Shown: one piece after another, positions 27,575-36,616 of the stretch
Layout: each line of letters begins with the position of its first letter
Numbering within the stretch: the stretch's first letter is position 1
Assembly (NCBI GenBank): GCA_014652975.1
Contig: BMZV01000002.1
Location: forward strand, 516,828-580,827
DNA length: 64,000 nucleotides
Direction: 5' to 3'
Source of the DNA: Kocuria marina
GTDB lineage: Bacteria; Actinomycetota; Actinomycetes; Actinomycetales; Micrococcaceae
The notes under the pieces: generated by a model
Databases searched by the model: none
Seen by the model: the letters and a program-made list of their open reading frames with translations, nothing else
Told to the model about the DNA's origin: nothing
Position numbers and translations under genes: made by a program

Positions 27575-28228
27575 TTACTGGGAGTCCTTCATGGTTCCGC
27601 CGCCACCGGTCACGTTGCCGGCAGACTGGGCGATCTGGTCGAAGAATCCGTACTCCAGGGCGCGCTGAGCGTCGAACCAGTTGTCACGGTCGTTGTCGCG
27701 CAGGATGGTCTCGAGCGTCTGACCGGTCTGCTCCGCGGTCAGTTCCGCGAGCCGCTGCTTCATGGACAGGATCAGCTCGGCCTGCACGCGGATGTCGGAC
27801 GCGGTGCCGCCCATGCCGCCCGAGGGCTGGTGCATGAGGATGCGCGCGTTGGGGGTCGCATAGCGCTTGCCCTTGGTCCCGGAGGACAGCAGGAACTGGC
27901 CCATGGACGCGGCGAGGCCCGTGGCGACCGTGACGACGTCGTTGGGGATCAACTGCATGGTGTCGTAGATCGCCATGCCCGCCGTGACGGAACCGCCCGG
28001 GGAGTTGATGTAGAGGTAGATGTCCGCCTCGGGGTCCTCGGCGGAGAGCAACAGCATCTGCGAGCAGATGAGGTTGGCGTTGGTGTCCCGCACCTCGGAA
28101 CCCAACCAAATGATGCGTTCCTTGAGCAGTCGGTTGTAGACGTAGTCGTCCTGACCACCCGGCGCCATGTCCTCCATACGCGGAGTGGCCGGTGCGGCAC
28201 CGTACGGCTGAATGGGAGTGGAGGTCAT
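27575..28228 (-). CDS. clpP1: ATP-dependent Clp protease proteolytic subunit 1
   Basis: 217-residue serine peptidase. The catalytic Ser is in [13 protein letters not shown] and the His in [10 protein letters not shown], with the N-terminal half containing [11 protein letters not shown] chose the ATG at 28228 ([10 protein letters not shown]), since the frame upstream to 28294 is basic noise. First of the clpP1-clpP2 pair, 248 bases downstream of tig with two hairpins between. Confidence 0.96.
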   Translation of the reverse strand: MTSTPIQPYGAAPATPRMEDMAPGGQDDYVYNRLLKERIIWLGSEVRDTNANLICSQMLLLSAEDPEADIYLYINSPGGSVTAGMAIYDTMQLIPNDVVTVATGLAASMGQFLLSSGTKGKRYATPNARILMHQPSGGMGGTASDIRVQAELILSMKQRLAELTAEQTGQTLETILRDNDRDNWFDAQRALEYGFFDQIAQSAGNVTGGGGTMKDSQ

Positions 28229-28387
28229 GAATGCCCTCTTTCTGCTGGACGGGTCCGGGTCGAACGAGCGCCGCCGAACCGAACCCATGAACACGTTCTG
28301 TCTCAGCAGCGTAGTGCGCCGTCTCCCCGTGCACGCCCGGTGTTCCGCGGTGTTCGCTTCTGGCGCATGGTGGCACGCGGACAGCGA

Positions 28388-28429
28388 AACGCCACGACGT
28401 CCCCTCGGTGGGGGGCTCGTCGTGGCGTT
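28388..28429 (-). terminator. Second hairpin between tig and clpP1
   Basis: 12-bp stem AACGCCACGACG / CGTCGTGGCGTT (28388-28399 and 28418-28429) with an 18-base loop, downstream of the tig hairpin. It may be a back-up terminator. Confidence 0.5.
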
Positions 28430-28440
28430 GCGCGGAGGCC

Positions 28441-28469
28441 GTTGGCACCCGGTTCACCCGGGTGCCAAC
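28441..28469 (-). terminator. Hairpin after tig
   Basis: Perfect 12-bp stem GTTGGCACCCGG / CCGGGTGCCAAC with a 5-base loop, seven bases after the tig stop. Confidence 0.75.
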
Positions 28470-28476
28470 GGGTGAC

Positions 28477-29880
28477 TCACTTGGTCTCGGCGGCCTCGTC
28501 GGTGGCAGCTTCGTCCGCGGCGGTCTCCTCGGAGACGGCCGGAGCGGACTCGGCCTCGGCACCCTGGTCGGCGGCGTCGTCGTCCGCGGAGCCCACGAAC
28601 TTGGACAGGTCCACGGCTTTGCCGTTGGAGTCGGTGACGGTGGCGTACTCGAGGACCTTGGCCAGGGCCTTGCGGCGGCGCACCTCACCGACCATCATCC
28701 CGGCCTGGCCGGAGCCGTCCAGCATCTGTGCGAACTGGTTGGGGTCCATGCCGTACTGCTGGGACATGTTAACGATGTAGTCGATCAGCTCGGACTGCTC
28801 CACGCCGACCTCTTCGGCCTCGGCCACGGCGTCCAGGATGATCTCGTTGCGGAACGCGGTCGCGGCGTTCTCACGGACCTCGGCACGGTGCTCCTCGGTG
28901 TCGTGACCGGGCTCGGCGGAGGCCTGGGCCTGCGGCGAGTCGAAGTGCTGGGTGACCTGCTCCTCGATGACGTTCTCGGGGACCGGGACCTCGATGAGCT
29001 CCACGAGCTTCTCGAGCACCTTGTCACGGGCCTCGATGCCCTGCTCGACGGCGACGGACTCGGCGGCCTGCTTCTTCAGGTCCTCCTTGAGCTCATCGAC
29101 GGTGTCGAACTCGGAGGCCAGCTGGGCGAACTCGTCGTCCACCTCGGGCAGTTCGCGTTCCTTCACGGCCGTGACCTTGACCTTGACCGTGGCCTCGGCA
29201 CCGGAGTGCTCGCCACCGGCCAGCGTGGTCTCGAACGTGGCGTCCTCACCCGCGGACAGGCCGGTCACGGCCTCGTCGATGCCCTCGAGCATGGTGCCGG
29301 AGCCCACCTCGTAGGACAGGTCGTTGGCGGCGTCCACTTCCTCGCCGTCCACGAGCGCCTGCAGGTCGAGGGTCACGTGGTCACCCTCGGCCGCGGGGCG
29401 ATCCACGGTCTTGAGGGTGCCGAAGCGACCGCGCAGCTCGTCCAGGGCCTTCTGCTCGTCCTCGGCGGAGGCCTCACGGGCGTCCACCTCGATCTTCAGA
29501 CCCTTGTAGTCGGGCAGCTCGATCTCGGGACGGATGGCCACGGAGATCTCCACCTGGCTGTCGGCCTCGCGGTCGTCACCCTCCGGCTTGGAAAGCACCT
29601 CGACCTGGGGCTGCGACAGCGGGGTCAGCTCGTGCTCGGCGAGGGCCTGCTGATAGAAGTCGTTGAGCCCCTCGTTCAGGGCGTTCTCCACCACGAAGTC
29701 GAAGCCCACACGCTGGTCGATGAGCTTGGAGGGCACCTTGCCCTTGCGGAAGCCGGGGATCTGGATCTGCTCGGCCAGTTCCTTGTAGGTCTTCTGGACG
29801 AACGGCTTCAGATCCGCGTAAGCGATGTCAATGGTGATCTTCGCCTCGGTGGGGTTGAGTTTCTCGACGGCGCTCTTCAC
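28477..29880 (-). CDS. tig: Trigger factor
   Basis: Ribosome-bound chaperone with peptidyl-prolyl isomerase activity. About 467 residues. The N-terminal ribosome-docking signature is present as [19 protein letters not shown], a PPIase domain follows ([14 protein letters not shown]), then the long helical C-domain and an acidic Ala/Glu-rich tail of about 40 residues. I favour the GTG at 29880 ([12 protein letters not shown]), because trigger factors begin MKSAVE and it has AGGAG 11 bases upstream. The GTG at 29892 overlaps that Shine-Dalgarno. Gene order tig-clpP1-clpP2-clpX is conserved in actinobacteria. Confidence 0.95.
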   Translation of the reverse strand: MKSAVEKLNPTEAKITIDIAYADLKPFVQKTYKELAEQIQIPGFRKGKVPSKLIDQRVGFDFVVENALNEGLNDFYQQALAEHELTPLSQPQVEVLSKPEGDDREADSQVEISVAIRPEIELPDYKGLKIEVDAREASAEDEQKALDELRGRFGTLKTVDRPAAEGDHVTLDLQALVDGEEVDAANDLSYEVGSGTMLEGIDEAVTGLSAGEDATFETTLAGGEHSGAEATVKVKVTAVKERELPEVDDEFAQLASEFDTVDELKEDLKKQAAESVAVEQGIEARDKVLEKLVELIEVPVPENVIEEQVTQHFDSPQAQASAEPGHDTEEHRAEVRENAATAFRNEIILDAVAEAEEVGVEQSELIDYIVNMSQQYGMDPNQFAQMLDGSGQAGMMVGEVRRRKALAKVLEYATVTDSNGKAVDLSKFVGSADDDAADQGAEAESAPAVSEETAADEAATDEAAETK

Positions 29881-29984
29881 TTCCGCTGTCACTCCTGGGG
29901 TCGATGGGTACTTGCTACAACGGACCGGGGTCGGTCCGGTCGGTCAACGAGCGCCGCAACGCGACGCGCTGCAACGCTCAGACG

Positions 29985-30057
29985 TCGGGGTGACAGGACT
30001 CGAACCTGCGATCTCCTGCTCCCAAAGCAGGCGCGCTAGCCACTGCGCTACACCCCG
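29985..30057 (-). tRNA. tRNA-Pro (UGG)
   Basis: 73 nt. Acceptor CGGGGTG pairs with CACCCCG, the anticodon arm is CCTGC-TTTGGGA-GCAGG with anticodon TGG, and the T-arm holds GTTCGAGTC. CCA is not encoded. Transcribed leftward, away from tRNA-Gly. Confidence 0.95.
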
Positions 30058-30116
30058 GGATCACGTGCCCGACACGCGCTCCGTTTCGTCTCCGCCCGTG
30101 GACGGAACGAGGTCGA

Positions 30117-30138
30117 CGGCTCGCCCGCGGGCGAGCCG
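30117..30138. repeat. 22-bp perfect palindrome between two divergent tRNA genes
   Basis: An 11-base arm CGGCTCGCCCG is followed at once by its reverse complement, with no loop. It lies 60 bases upstream of tRNA-Pro and 106 upstream of tRNA-Gly. It could be a protein-binding site or a cruciform, and I cannot name one. A TAGACT hexamer on the minus strand at about 30150-30155 could be the tRNA-Pro -10 box, which would put the palindrome in its leader. Confidence 0.55.
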
Positions 30139-30201
30139 ACATCACGACAGTCTATCGTGTCGCAGCCCCGCACCCGGCAACCGGGTGGTAGAACCCGGTG
30201 A

Positions 30202-30231
30202 TTGGCACGGTTTCTGGGGCTCGTGTACTCT
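30202..30231 (+). promoter_or_regulatory. Promoter of tRNA-Gly
   Basis: TTGGCA (30202-30207), an 18-base spacer, and TACTCT (30226-30231). The start of transcription would fall at about 30238, a few bases before the mature tRNA end at 30244. Confidence 0.7.
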
Positions 30232-30243
30232 TTCAACGTCCCC

Positions 30244-30314
30244 GGGGATGTAGCTCAATGGTAGAGCCCCAGTCTTCCAAACTGGCTACGCGGGTTCGAT
30301 TCCCGTCATCCCCT
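30244..30314 (+). tRNA. tRNA-Gly (UCC)
   Basis: 71 nt. Acceptor GGGGATG/CATCCCC, D-arm with GCTCAATGGTAGAGC, anticodon arm CCAGT-CTTCCAA-ACTGG with anticodon TCC, and T-arm with GTTCGATTC. CCA is not encoded. Confidence 0.96.
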
Positions 30315-30325
30315 CAGCGATCCCC

Positions 30326-30361
30326 GAAACCCCGCCGTACCCGTGTGCGCCGCGGGGTTTC
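30326..30361 (+). terminator. Terminator of tRNA-Gly
   Basis: GAAACCCCGC / GCGGGGTTTC (30326-30335 and 30352-30361), 11 bases past the tRNA, with TTTC at the end of the stem. Confidence 0.75.
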
Positions 30362-30461
30362 CTCGTTCCCGCGACCCTTCTCCCGACACCCTCCCCGGAA
30401 GACTCTCGCAGTACGACGCCGCGTCGAACCGGACCGGGCACACGGTGGGTGCGAGGCCGCA

Positions 30462-31385
30462 TCACGCCTGGCAGCTCGGGCACCAGTAGAGCCCCCGCCC
30501 GTTGAGGTCGCGCTTGAGCACGGTGGTCCCGCACCGCAGGCACGGCTGCCCGTGGCGGTGGTAGACGTAGTTCGCATGCTCGGGCCATGCCTCGAGGTCC
30601 GGGATGTCGGGGCGGTCCGCCGGATCCGTGGTGATGATCCGGCCCACGCGCACCCCCACGGCCATGAGCGTCACGTTCTCCTCCCACAGCCCGAGCAGGT
30701 CCTCGCGGGTCAGCGAGGCTCCGGGCGTCATGGGGTTCACACCCCGGCGGAACAGGGACTCCGCCCGGAAGATGTTGCCGATCCCCGACACCACGTTCTG
30801 CTCCATGAGCAGCACGCCGATCGCCCGCTTGCTCTTGGCCGCGGCACGCAGGAACGATTCCGGATCGGCCTGCGGGTCCAGGGGGTCCGGTCCCAGCTTG
30901 GCCTCCGCGGCCCGCGCTTCCTCCGGTGTCTCCACCGTGCACAGGGCCGGCCCGCGTAGATCCGCCCACCCGTGCTCGCCGGCCAACCGGGCCCGCACGG
31001 CACCGACCGGGGGCTCGGGAACGACCCGTCCGGCGTCGTCGTACGCCACTGCCGATTCCTCCGCGGAGCCGGACTCGCGCTCCCCCACGCGGCGCGGGGC
31101 GCCAATAGAGGACGCCGCCGCGAACTGCTCGTCCCCCGCGAAACTCCACGCGCCGTAGATGCCGAGGTGCGAACGCATGACCACGACGTCGTCCGGATCA
31201 CAGGGCGCCGCGAAGTCCAGGTAGAGGTGCTTGCCGTGGGCGCGGGCGCACGTCAGGACGCGCCCGTCCAGCACGGCGGCACCCGCGGCGAAGCGGCCCT
31301 GGGGACTCGAGACGCGCAACCGCTGGCCCACGAACAGGTCCCCGAGCTGACGCCCGAGGCGGTGGATTGAGTGGCCCTCGGGCAC
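30462..31385 (-). CDS. Fpg/Nei-family DNA glycosylase/AP lyase
   Basis: Base-excision repair enzyme, 307 residues. The catalytic N-terminus is M-PEGHSIH (Pro2 nucleophile, Glu3), which is closer to Nei (endonuclease VIII) than to MutM (PELPEVE). The helix-two-turn-helix region has VLLMEQNVVSGIGNIFRAE, and the C-terminal zinc finger is CLRCG...WCPSCQA with four cysteines. The stop lies 147 bases past tRNA-Gly on the opposite strand. rpiB is immediately upstream (15-base gap), so the two may be co-transcribed. Confidence 0.92.
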   Translation of the reverse strand: MPEGHSIHRLGRQLGDLFVGQRLRVSSPQGRFAAGAAVLDGRVLTCARAHGKHLYLDFAAPCDPDDVVVMRSHLGIYGAWSFAGDEQFAAASSIGAPRRVGERESGSAEESAVAYDDAGRVVPEPPVGAVRARLAGEHGWADLRGPALCTVETPEEARAAEAKLGPDPLDPQADPESFLRAAAKSKRAIGVLLMEQNVVSGIGNIFRAESLFRRGVNPMTPGASLTREDLLGLWEENVTLMAVGVRVGRIITTDPADRPDIPDLEAWPEHANYVYHRHGQPCLRCGTTVLKRDLNGRGLYWCPSCQA

Positions 31386-31400
31386 GTCCGACGCCCCCGC

Positions 31401-31913
31401 TCAGTCCTGCGTGTACGGGCGGACCGGGACCTCGGAGAGGTGGCCCACGATGTCCCCGGTGCGCTCGAACTCGGCGAGCTGCTCAATTCGGCGCACGTGC
31501 CGGGACTCCCCCGAGAACGGCTCGGCGAGGAAGATCCGCACGAGCTCCAGGGCCTCGTCGTTGCCGTGCTGGCGCCCGCCGATCGCGATCACCTGGGCGT
31601 CGTTGTGCTGCCGGGCCAACCGGGCGGTGTCCTCGTTCCACACGAGGGCCGCGCGGATCCCCCGGACCAGGTTGGCCGCCATCTGCTCGCCGTTACCGGA
31701 ACCACCCAGCACGATGCCGAGCGAGTCCAGACCGTTCTCGCGGTCCTCGCGGACCCCCTGGGCAGCACTGATGCAGAACGCGGGGTAGTCGTCCGCGGCG
31801 TCGTAGACCGCGGGGCCGTGGTCGATCATCTCGTAACCGTCCTCGCTCAGCCGCTGCATGAGGAAGTGGGACAGCTCGAGGCCAGCGTGGTCGGTGGCAA
31901 TGTGCACGCGCAT
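31401..31913 (-). CDS. rpiB: Ribose-5-phosphate isomerase B
   Basis: Interconverts ribose-5-phosphate and ribulose-5-phosphate in the pentose phosphate pathway; 170 residues. It shows the RpiB/LacAB start VHIATDHAGLELS, DYPAFCISAAQGV, and the anion-hole GSGNGEQMAANLVRGIRAAL. The C-terminus is longer than in E. coli RpiB, as is usual in actinobacteria. Divergent from pepN, with 296 bases between the starts. Confidence 0.95.
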   Translation of the reverse strand: MRVHIATDHAGLELSHFLMQRLSEDGYEMIDHGPAVYDAADDYPAFCISAAQGVREDRENGLDSLGIVLGGSGNGEQMAANLVRGIRAALVWNEDTARLARQHNDAQVIAIGGRQHGNDEALELVRIFLAEPFSGESRHVRRIEQLAEFERTGDIVGHLSEVPVRPYTQD

Positions 31914-32209
31914 GGGACGTCAGCAACTCCTGGACGGGGTGGTCGCGGGGCAACCGGCACGTCTGCTCCGCGACGGGAAAGGGTCGCCTCCACCTTAGCC
32001 GCCGATCCCACCGGCGCGGGCGCTCCCCCGGCTCGCGCCCGGGCAACGATCGGACCGGCGGAGGGGCCGTGCCGTCGCGGTATGGGTGCGAGGAAGAACG
32101 CGGGCCCGAGTCGGCGGCGTGGGGCCCGCGGCGGGACTTGCGACGGCTGCCATAATGGCAAGATGCCCCGCGCGGGCATCGAATTGTCGTCGAGGAGAGG
32201 AACGCCGCT

Positions 32210-34798
32210 GTGCCCGGAACGAACCTGACCCGAGCGGAGGCCGCCGAGCGCGCGCGGATCATCTCGGTCGAGTCCTACCACGTGGATCTGGACCTCACGG
32301 GGGACCCCGAGACCTTCCGGGCGCGCACCACGGTGACGTTCGATGCCGAAGCGGGAGCGCACACATTCATCGACGCGATCACCGCGTCCGTGGATTCCGT
32401 GACCCTCAACGGCACTTTCCTGGACCCCGCGAAGGTCAGCAACGGCGAGCGCATCGACCTGCCCGATCTCGCCGAGCACAACGAGCTCGTGGTGGACTCC
32501 CGGATGTACTACATGAACACGGGTGAGGGCCTGCACCGGTTCGTGGATCCCGTGGACGATCAGGTGTACCTCTACACCCAGTTCGAGGTCGCGGACACCC
32601 GCCGGATGTTCCCGGTCTTCGAACAGCCCGATCTCAAGGCCACGTTCCAGTTTGCGGTCACCGCACCCGCCGACTGGGACGTGGTGTCCAACCAGCCCAC
32701 CCCGGAACCCTTCCCAGTGGCGGACGGCGTGGCCCGGTGGGAGTTCTCCCCCACCCCCGTGATCTCGTGCTACATCACCGCGTTGATCGCGGGCCCCTAC
32801 GTCAAGACCACGGACAGCCTGGTCTCCTCGGACGGACGCACCATCGAGCTGGGCCTGTTCGCGCGCCGCTCCCTGTTCAAGTACGTGGACGCCGAGGAGA
32901 TGTTCGAGGTCACCAAGCAGGGCTTCGAGTTCTTCGAGTCCCAGTTCGGGGTGTCCTACCCCTTCGAGAAGTACGACCAGCTCTTCGTGCCGCAGTTCAA
33001 CGCCGGCGCCATGGAGAACGCGGGCGCGGTGACCTTCGTGGAGTCCTACGTCTTCCGCTCCAAGCCGGCGCAGGCCCGCGTGGAGCGCCGCGCGATCACC
33101 GTGCTGCACGAGCTCGCGCACATGTGGTTCGGGGACCTCGTGACCATGCGCTGGTGGAACGACCTGTGGCTCAACGAGTCCTTCGCCGAGTACATGTCCA
33201 CGCTCGCGTGCGCGCAGAACACCCGGTACACCAACGCGTGGACCACGTTCGCGGCCGGGGAGAAGTCCTGGGGCTACGAACAGGACCAGCTGCCCACCAC
33301 CCACCCCATCAAGGCCGAGATCCCGGACCTCGAGGCGGTGCTCGTGAACTTCGACGGCATCACCTACGCCAAGGGTGCCTCGGTGCTCAAGCAGCTCGTG
33401 GCCTGGGTGGGCCAGGAGGAGTTCATGGCGGGGCTCAACCGCTACTTCGGCAAGCACGCGTGGTCCAACACGGAGCTCTCGGACCTCATGGTCGAGCTCG
33501 AGGCGGCCAGCGGGCGCGACCTGACCGACTGGTCCGCGCGCTGGCTCGAGACCGCGGGCGTGAACACCCTGGTGCCGCAGGTCGAGGCCGATGACGATGG
33601 CGTCATCACGTCCTTCCGGATCGAGCAGCTGGGCCAGGACGGCCATCCCACCCTGCGGCCCCACCGCGTGGCCGTGGGCTTCTACGACCACCGTGAGGAC
33701 ACCGGACTGCTGAGCCGCACGTTCCGCGTGGAGCTGGACGTGGACGGCGAGTTCACCGACGTCCCGCAGCTCGTGGGTCGCGAACTCCCGGACCTGGTGC
33801 TGCTCAACGACGACGACCTCGCCTACGCCAAGATCCGCCTGGACGAGTGCTCCCTGGCCACGGCCACCACCCACCTCGGAGACTTCGAGGAGTCGTTGCC
33901 CCGCTCGCTCGTGTGGGCCGCGGCGTGGGACTCCGTGCACGACGGCGTGAGCCCGGCGCGCGACTACGTGGACCTCGTGCTCTCCAACGTGGGCCACGAG
34001 ACCGACTCCACGGCCGTGCAGGTGCAGCTGCGCCAGCTGGATGTGGCCCTGGACCGCTACCTCGCCCCCGAGCACGCGGACGAGGTCCGGGCCCGGGCCG
34101 CGGACACCCTGTGGGATCTCACGGCCGCCGCGGAGGCGGGCTCCGACCACCAGTGGCAGTTCTTCCGGGCCTTCCTGCGCCGGGCGTGCACCGAGGCGCA
34201 TTTCGATCGCATCGAGGGTTTCTTCGACGGGGGCGTCCCCGAGGGGATCGAACTGGACACGGACACCCGCTGGGCCGTGCTGATCGCGCTCGTCGCGGCC
34301 GGCCGCAAGGGCGCCGAGGACGTCGACCGTGCGCTGGCCGAGGACAACACCGAGACCGGTGCGATCGCCGCGGCCACCGCGCGCGCCGCGATCCCCACCC
34401 CGGAGGCCAAGGCCGAGGCGTGGCGGCTCGTCGTGACCGAGGGCGCGCTGCCCAACTCCCAACAGCAAGCGGCCATCGCCGGGTTCTTCCGCGTGCACGA
34501 CGACGCCCTAGTCACCCCGTACTCCTCTCGCTACTTCGACGCCGTCACGGGTGTGTGGACCGAGCGCACGCACGAACTCGCGCAGCAGATCGCCGTGGGA
34601 CTGTTCCCCCGCGCCGTCGGCCGGGACACGGTCGACGCCGCCCAGGCGTTCCTCGACCGGCTGGACCCAGCCCTGTCCGGGTTGAGGCGGATCGTGTTGG
34701 AACGCCAGGACGCCGCGCGCCGCGCAGTGCGCGCCCAGGCCGTGGACGCCGCGGCGGTGCAGGACACCACGGCCCACACCCCGGAGGCCGACCGATGA
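32210..34798 (+). CDS. pepN: Aminopeptidase N (M1 zinc metallopeptidase)
   Basis: Removes N-terminal residues from peptides; 862 residues, cytoplasmic. Exopeptidase motif GAMENAG and zinc site HELAH with H300, E301 and H304, plus E323 in WLNESF. The long C-terminal ERAP-like helical domain is present. Starts with GTG at 32210 (a GAGGAGAGG Shine-Dalgarno lies about ten bases upstream). The stop overlaps the following globin gene (ATGA), so the two are coupled. A TGCCATAATGGCA near-palindrome at about 32147-32160 contains a possible -10 box. Confidence 0.95.
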   Translation: MPGTNLTRAEAAERARIISVESYHVDLDLTGDPETFRARTTVTFDAEAGAHTFIDAITASVDSVTLNGTFLDPAKVSNGERIDLPDLAEHNELVVDSRMYYMNTGEGLHRFVDPVDDQVYLYTQFEVADTRRMFPVFEQPDLKATFQFAVTAPADWDVVSNQPTPEPFPVADGVARWEFSPTPVISCYITALIAGPYVKTTDSLVSSDGRTIELGLFARRSLFKYVDAEEMFEVTKQGFEFFESQFGVSYPFEKYDQLFVPQFNAGAMENAGAVTFVESYVFRSKPAQARVERRAITVLHELAHMWFGDLVTMRWWNDLWLNESFAEYMSTLACAQNTRYTNAWTTFAAGEKSWGYEQDQLPTTHPIKAEIPDLEAVLVNFDGITYAKGASVLKQLVAWVGQEEFMAGLNRYFGKHAWSNTELSDLMVELEAASGRDLTDWSARWLETAGVNTLVPQVEADDDGVITSFRIEQLGQDGHPTLRPHRVAVGFYDHREDTGLLSRTFRVELDVDGEFTDVPQLVGRELPDLVLLNDDDLAYAKIRLDECSLATATTHLGDFEESLPRSLVWAAAWDSVHDGVSPARDYVDLVLSNVGHETDSTAVQVQLRQLDVALDRYLAPEHADEVRARAADTLWDLTAAAEAGSDHQWQFFRAFLRRACTEAHFDRIEGFFDGGVPEGIELDTDTRWAVLIALVAAGRKGAEDVDRALAEDNTETGAIAAATARAAIPTPEAKAEAWRLVVTEGALPNSQQQAAIAGFFRVHDDALVTPYSSRYFDAVTGVWTERTHELAQQIAVGLFPRAVGRDTVDAAQAFLDRLDPALSGLRRIVLERQDAARRAVRAQAVDAAAVQDTTAHTPEADR

Positions 34799-35337
34799 GT
34801 GGGACGCAGGACTCTTCCCAGCCACTCGACCCGCAGGCCGCTGCTCCGGCGGGGCGGCGCACCTTCACGCTGGGTGCGGTGGGTTCCCGGTCGGCCGCCG
34901 GCTCGGTGACTCAGCCCCCGCAACAGGTGGGGGACGCGCGGGGCGTGGCCGAAGCGGCGTCGTCGGACTCGTTCTACGCCCAGGTAGGCGGGCACGAGAC
35001 GTTCGCCAAGCTCACCCGGGAGTTCTACGCGCGCGTGGCGCAGGACCCCGATTTCAAGGCGCTGTACCCCGAGGAGGACCTGGGACCCGCGGAGGAGCGG
35101 CTGCGGATGTTCCTGGAGCAGTACTGGGGCGGACCCACCACGTACTCCGAACAGCGCGGGCACCCCAGACTGCGGATGCGCCACGCCCCGTTCCCCGTGG
35201 ACACGTGGGCGCGAGAGACGTGGTTGACGCACATGCGCGCGGCCATGGACACCCTGGAGCTGTCCCCGCTACACGACGGCATCATGTGGGACTACTTCGA
35301 CCGCGCCGCCCACGCGATGGTCAACCGCCCCGGCTGA
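34795..35337 (+). CDS. Truncated haemoglobin, group II (GlbO-like), with N-terminal extension
   Basis: Haem protein of 180 residues. The 2-on-2 globin domain covers about 55-180: SFYAQVGGHETFAKLTREFYARV, YPEEDLGPAEERLRMFLEQYWGGP, and RLRMRHAPFPV carrying the proximal His, then the late W in GIMWDYFD. The first 55 residues (Gln/Pro/Ala/Gly-rich) are not part of the globin fold and are probably disordered. pepN and glbO are neighbours in other actinobacteria too, and here they overlap by four bases. Roles in O2 or NO chemistry are known for the family; the role here is inferred. Confidence 0.92.
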   Translation: MSGTQDSSQPLDPQAAAPAGRRTFTLGAVGSRSAAGSVTQPPQQVGDARGVAEAASSDSFYAQVGGHETFAKLTREFYARVAQDPDFKALYPEEDLGPAEERLRMFLEQYWGGPTTYSEQRGHPRLRMRHAPFPVDTWARETWLTHMRAAMDTLELSPLHDGIMWDYFDRAAHAMVNRPG

Positions 35338-35398
35338 GGCGTTCTCCTCGCGTGCGGGGGCCCGGTCCCGGCACTGCCTTACCGGGCGGGGCCGGGTC

Positions 35399-36109
35399 TC
35401 AGCGGGAGACCTTGACGAGCACGTGACCCGCGCCCGTGCTCAGGCGCACCCACTGGCCCGAGGCCTCGGCCGCGACGTGCACGTCCGATTCGGACGCCGG
35501 GATGAACCCCAGGACGTCCAGGGCAAACGCGGCGCCGTCGGGGATCTCCGGGCCCTCCAGGGGACCCCAACCGGACCCGGCACCCCACACCCGCGCGCGG
35601 ACCTTCTGGACCACGGCGGCGCCGGAGTTGGTGGGCACGGAATCGGACACGGTCCGGATACCGCGGTGCGCCACGTCGCGAACGCGGTGGGCGGGCACGG
35701 ACCCCAGGGAGCGCCACCCCGTGCGGGGGGCCACGATCCCCGCCCAGGAGGCCGAGACCTCTTGCGGCGGGGCACTGATCCACACCGGGGCGTCGTCGTC
35801 GGACCCGCGAGCGCCCGTCTCGCGCGCGAGCCGGTCCGTGATGGCGGCCACGGCCACGGTGACGTCCAGCTCGCACGACTGCGCCAGTGACATCGTGCGC
35901 AGCCCCAGCACCACGGGTGCGGTGTCCAGGAGTCCGGCCGGGTGGATGACCGACACCCACGCCGCGAGCACCCGGTCCAAGCCCTGCAACCGGACGGCCG
36001 CCTGCGGATCCACCGAGCGGGCGCGGCTCAGGTACGTGGCCAGATCGGCGGCGTCCTGCCGGTCCTGCAGCAGGAAGCCGTCCGTGCGGGTATCACCAGG
36101 GTCGCTCAT
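35399..36109 (-). CDS. Conserved actinobacterial protein of unknown function
   Basis: 236 residues, no family recognised. No signal peptide or membrane helix is visible. The N-terminal third looks helical (DRQDAADLATYLSRARSVDPQAAVRLQG, then WVSVIHPAGLLDTAPVVLGLRTMSL), and the C-terminal third is beta-rich with a closing VRLSTGAGHVLVKVS. It overlaps the thioesterase gene by four bases and is therefore co-expressed with it. Convergent with the globin gene; the 61 bases between hold a GC-rich hairpin-like stretch (35364-35397). Confidence 0.7.
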   Translation of the reverse strand: MSDPGDTRTDGFLLQDRQDAADLATYLSRARSVDPQAAVRLQGLDRVLAAWVSVIHPAGLLDTAPVVLGLRTMSLAQSCELDVTVAVAAITDRLARETGARGSDDDAPVWISAPPQEVSASWAGIVAPRTGWRSLGSVPAHRVRDVAHRGIRTVSDSVPTNSGAAVVQKVRARVWGAGSGWGPLEGPEIPDGAAFALDVLGFIPASESDVHVAAEASGQWVRLSTGAGHVLVKVSR

Positions 36110-36573
36110 CGCTCGTCCGGCTCCTTGACCTCGTCCTCGAGCGTGGCCAGCAGTGCTTTCTGGTCATCCGTGAGCTTCATGCTCTTCCCCGTGTCCGGGT
36201 CCATGACCACGATGACCGACTCGCCCTCGGCGTAGACGTGCGAACCGTCCTCCTCCTCCAGGCTGTAGGAGATCGTGAACGACGAACCGCCCACGCGCGA
36301 GATCCACGTGCGCACGTACACCGGCTCCTGGCGGAAGAACAGCTGCTCCTTATAGTCCACGCTCTGGTGCACCACCACGGTGCGGTTCTTGCCCACCGAT
36401 TCGCGGAAGGTCGTGTCCTCGGGGATGCCGTGCTGGGCGTCCGCCTTGATGGGGGACGCCGTGAGCCGCACACGGGCGTCCTCGAAGTAGCGCAGCATGG
36501 TCACGTTGTTGATGTGGCCGTACTGGTCCTGGTCGAAGAACCGCATCTGGACGGGAACGTTGAGGGAAGTCAT
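36106..36573 (-). CDS. Acyl-CoA thioesterase, hotdog fold (4HBT/FcbC type)
   Basis: 155-residue hotdog protein. RFFDQDQYGHINNVTMLRYFEDARVRL carries the catalytic-Asp/His/Asn pattern of YbgC/FcbC thioesterases. It probably hydrolyses short or medium acyl-CoA; the substrate cannot be read. Divergent from the TesB-type gene, with only 43 bases between the starts. Confidence 0.85.
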   Translation of the reverse strand: MTSLNVPVQMRFFDQDQYGHINNVTMLRYFEDARVRLTASPIKADAQHGIPEDTTFRESVGKNRTVVVHQSVDYKEQLFFRQEPVYVRTWISRVGGSSFTISYSLEEEDGSHVYAEGESVIVVMDPDTGKSMKLTDDQKALLATLEDEVKEPDER

Positions 36574-36604
36574 GGCTCTATCAGATCACACCCGATGCCC
36601 GGTT

Positions 36605-36610
36605 TAGAGT
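36605..36610 (+). promoter_or_regulatory. Putative -10 box of the TesB-type gene (leaderless)
   Basis: TAGAGT ends six bases before the ATG at 36617, with no Shine-Dalgarno between. Confidence 0.5.
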
Positions 36611-36616
36611 GGTGCC

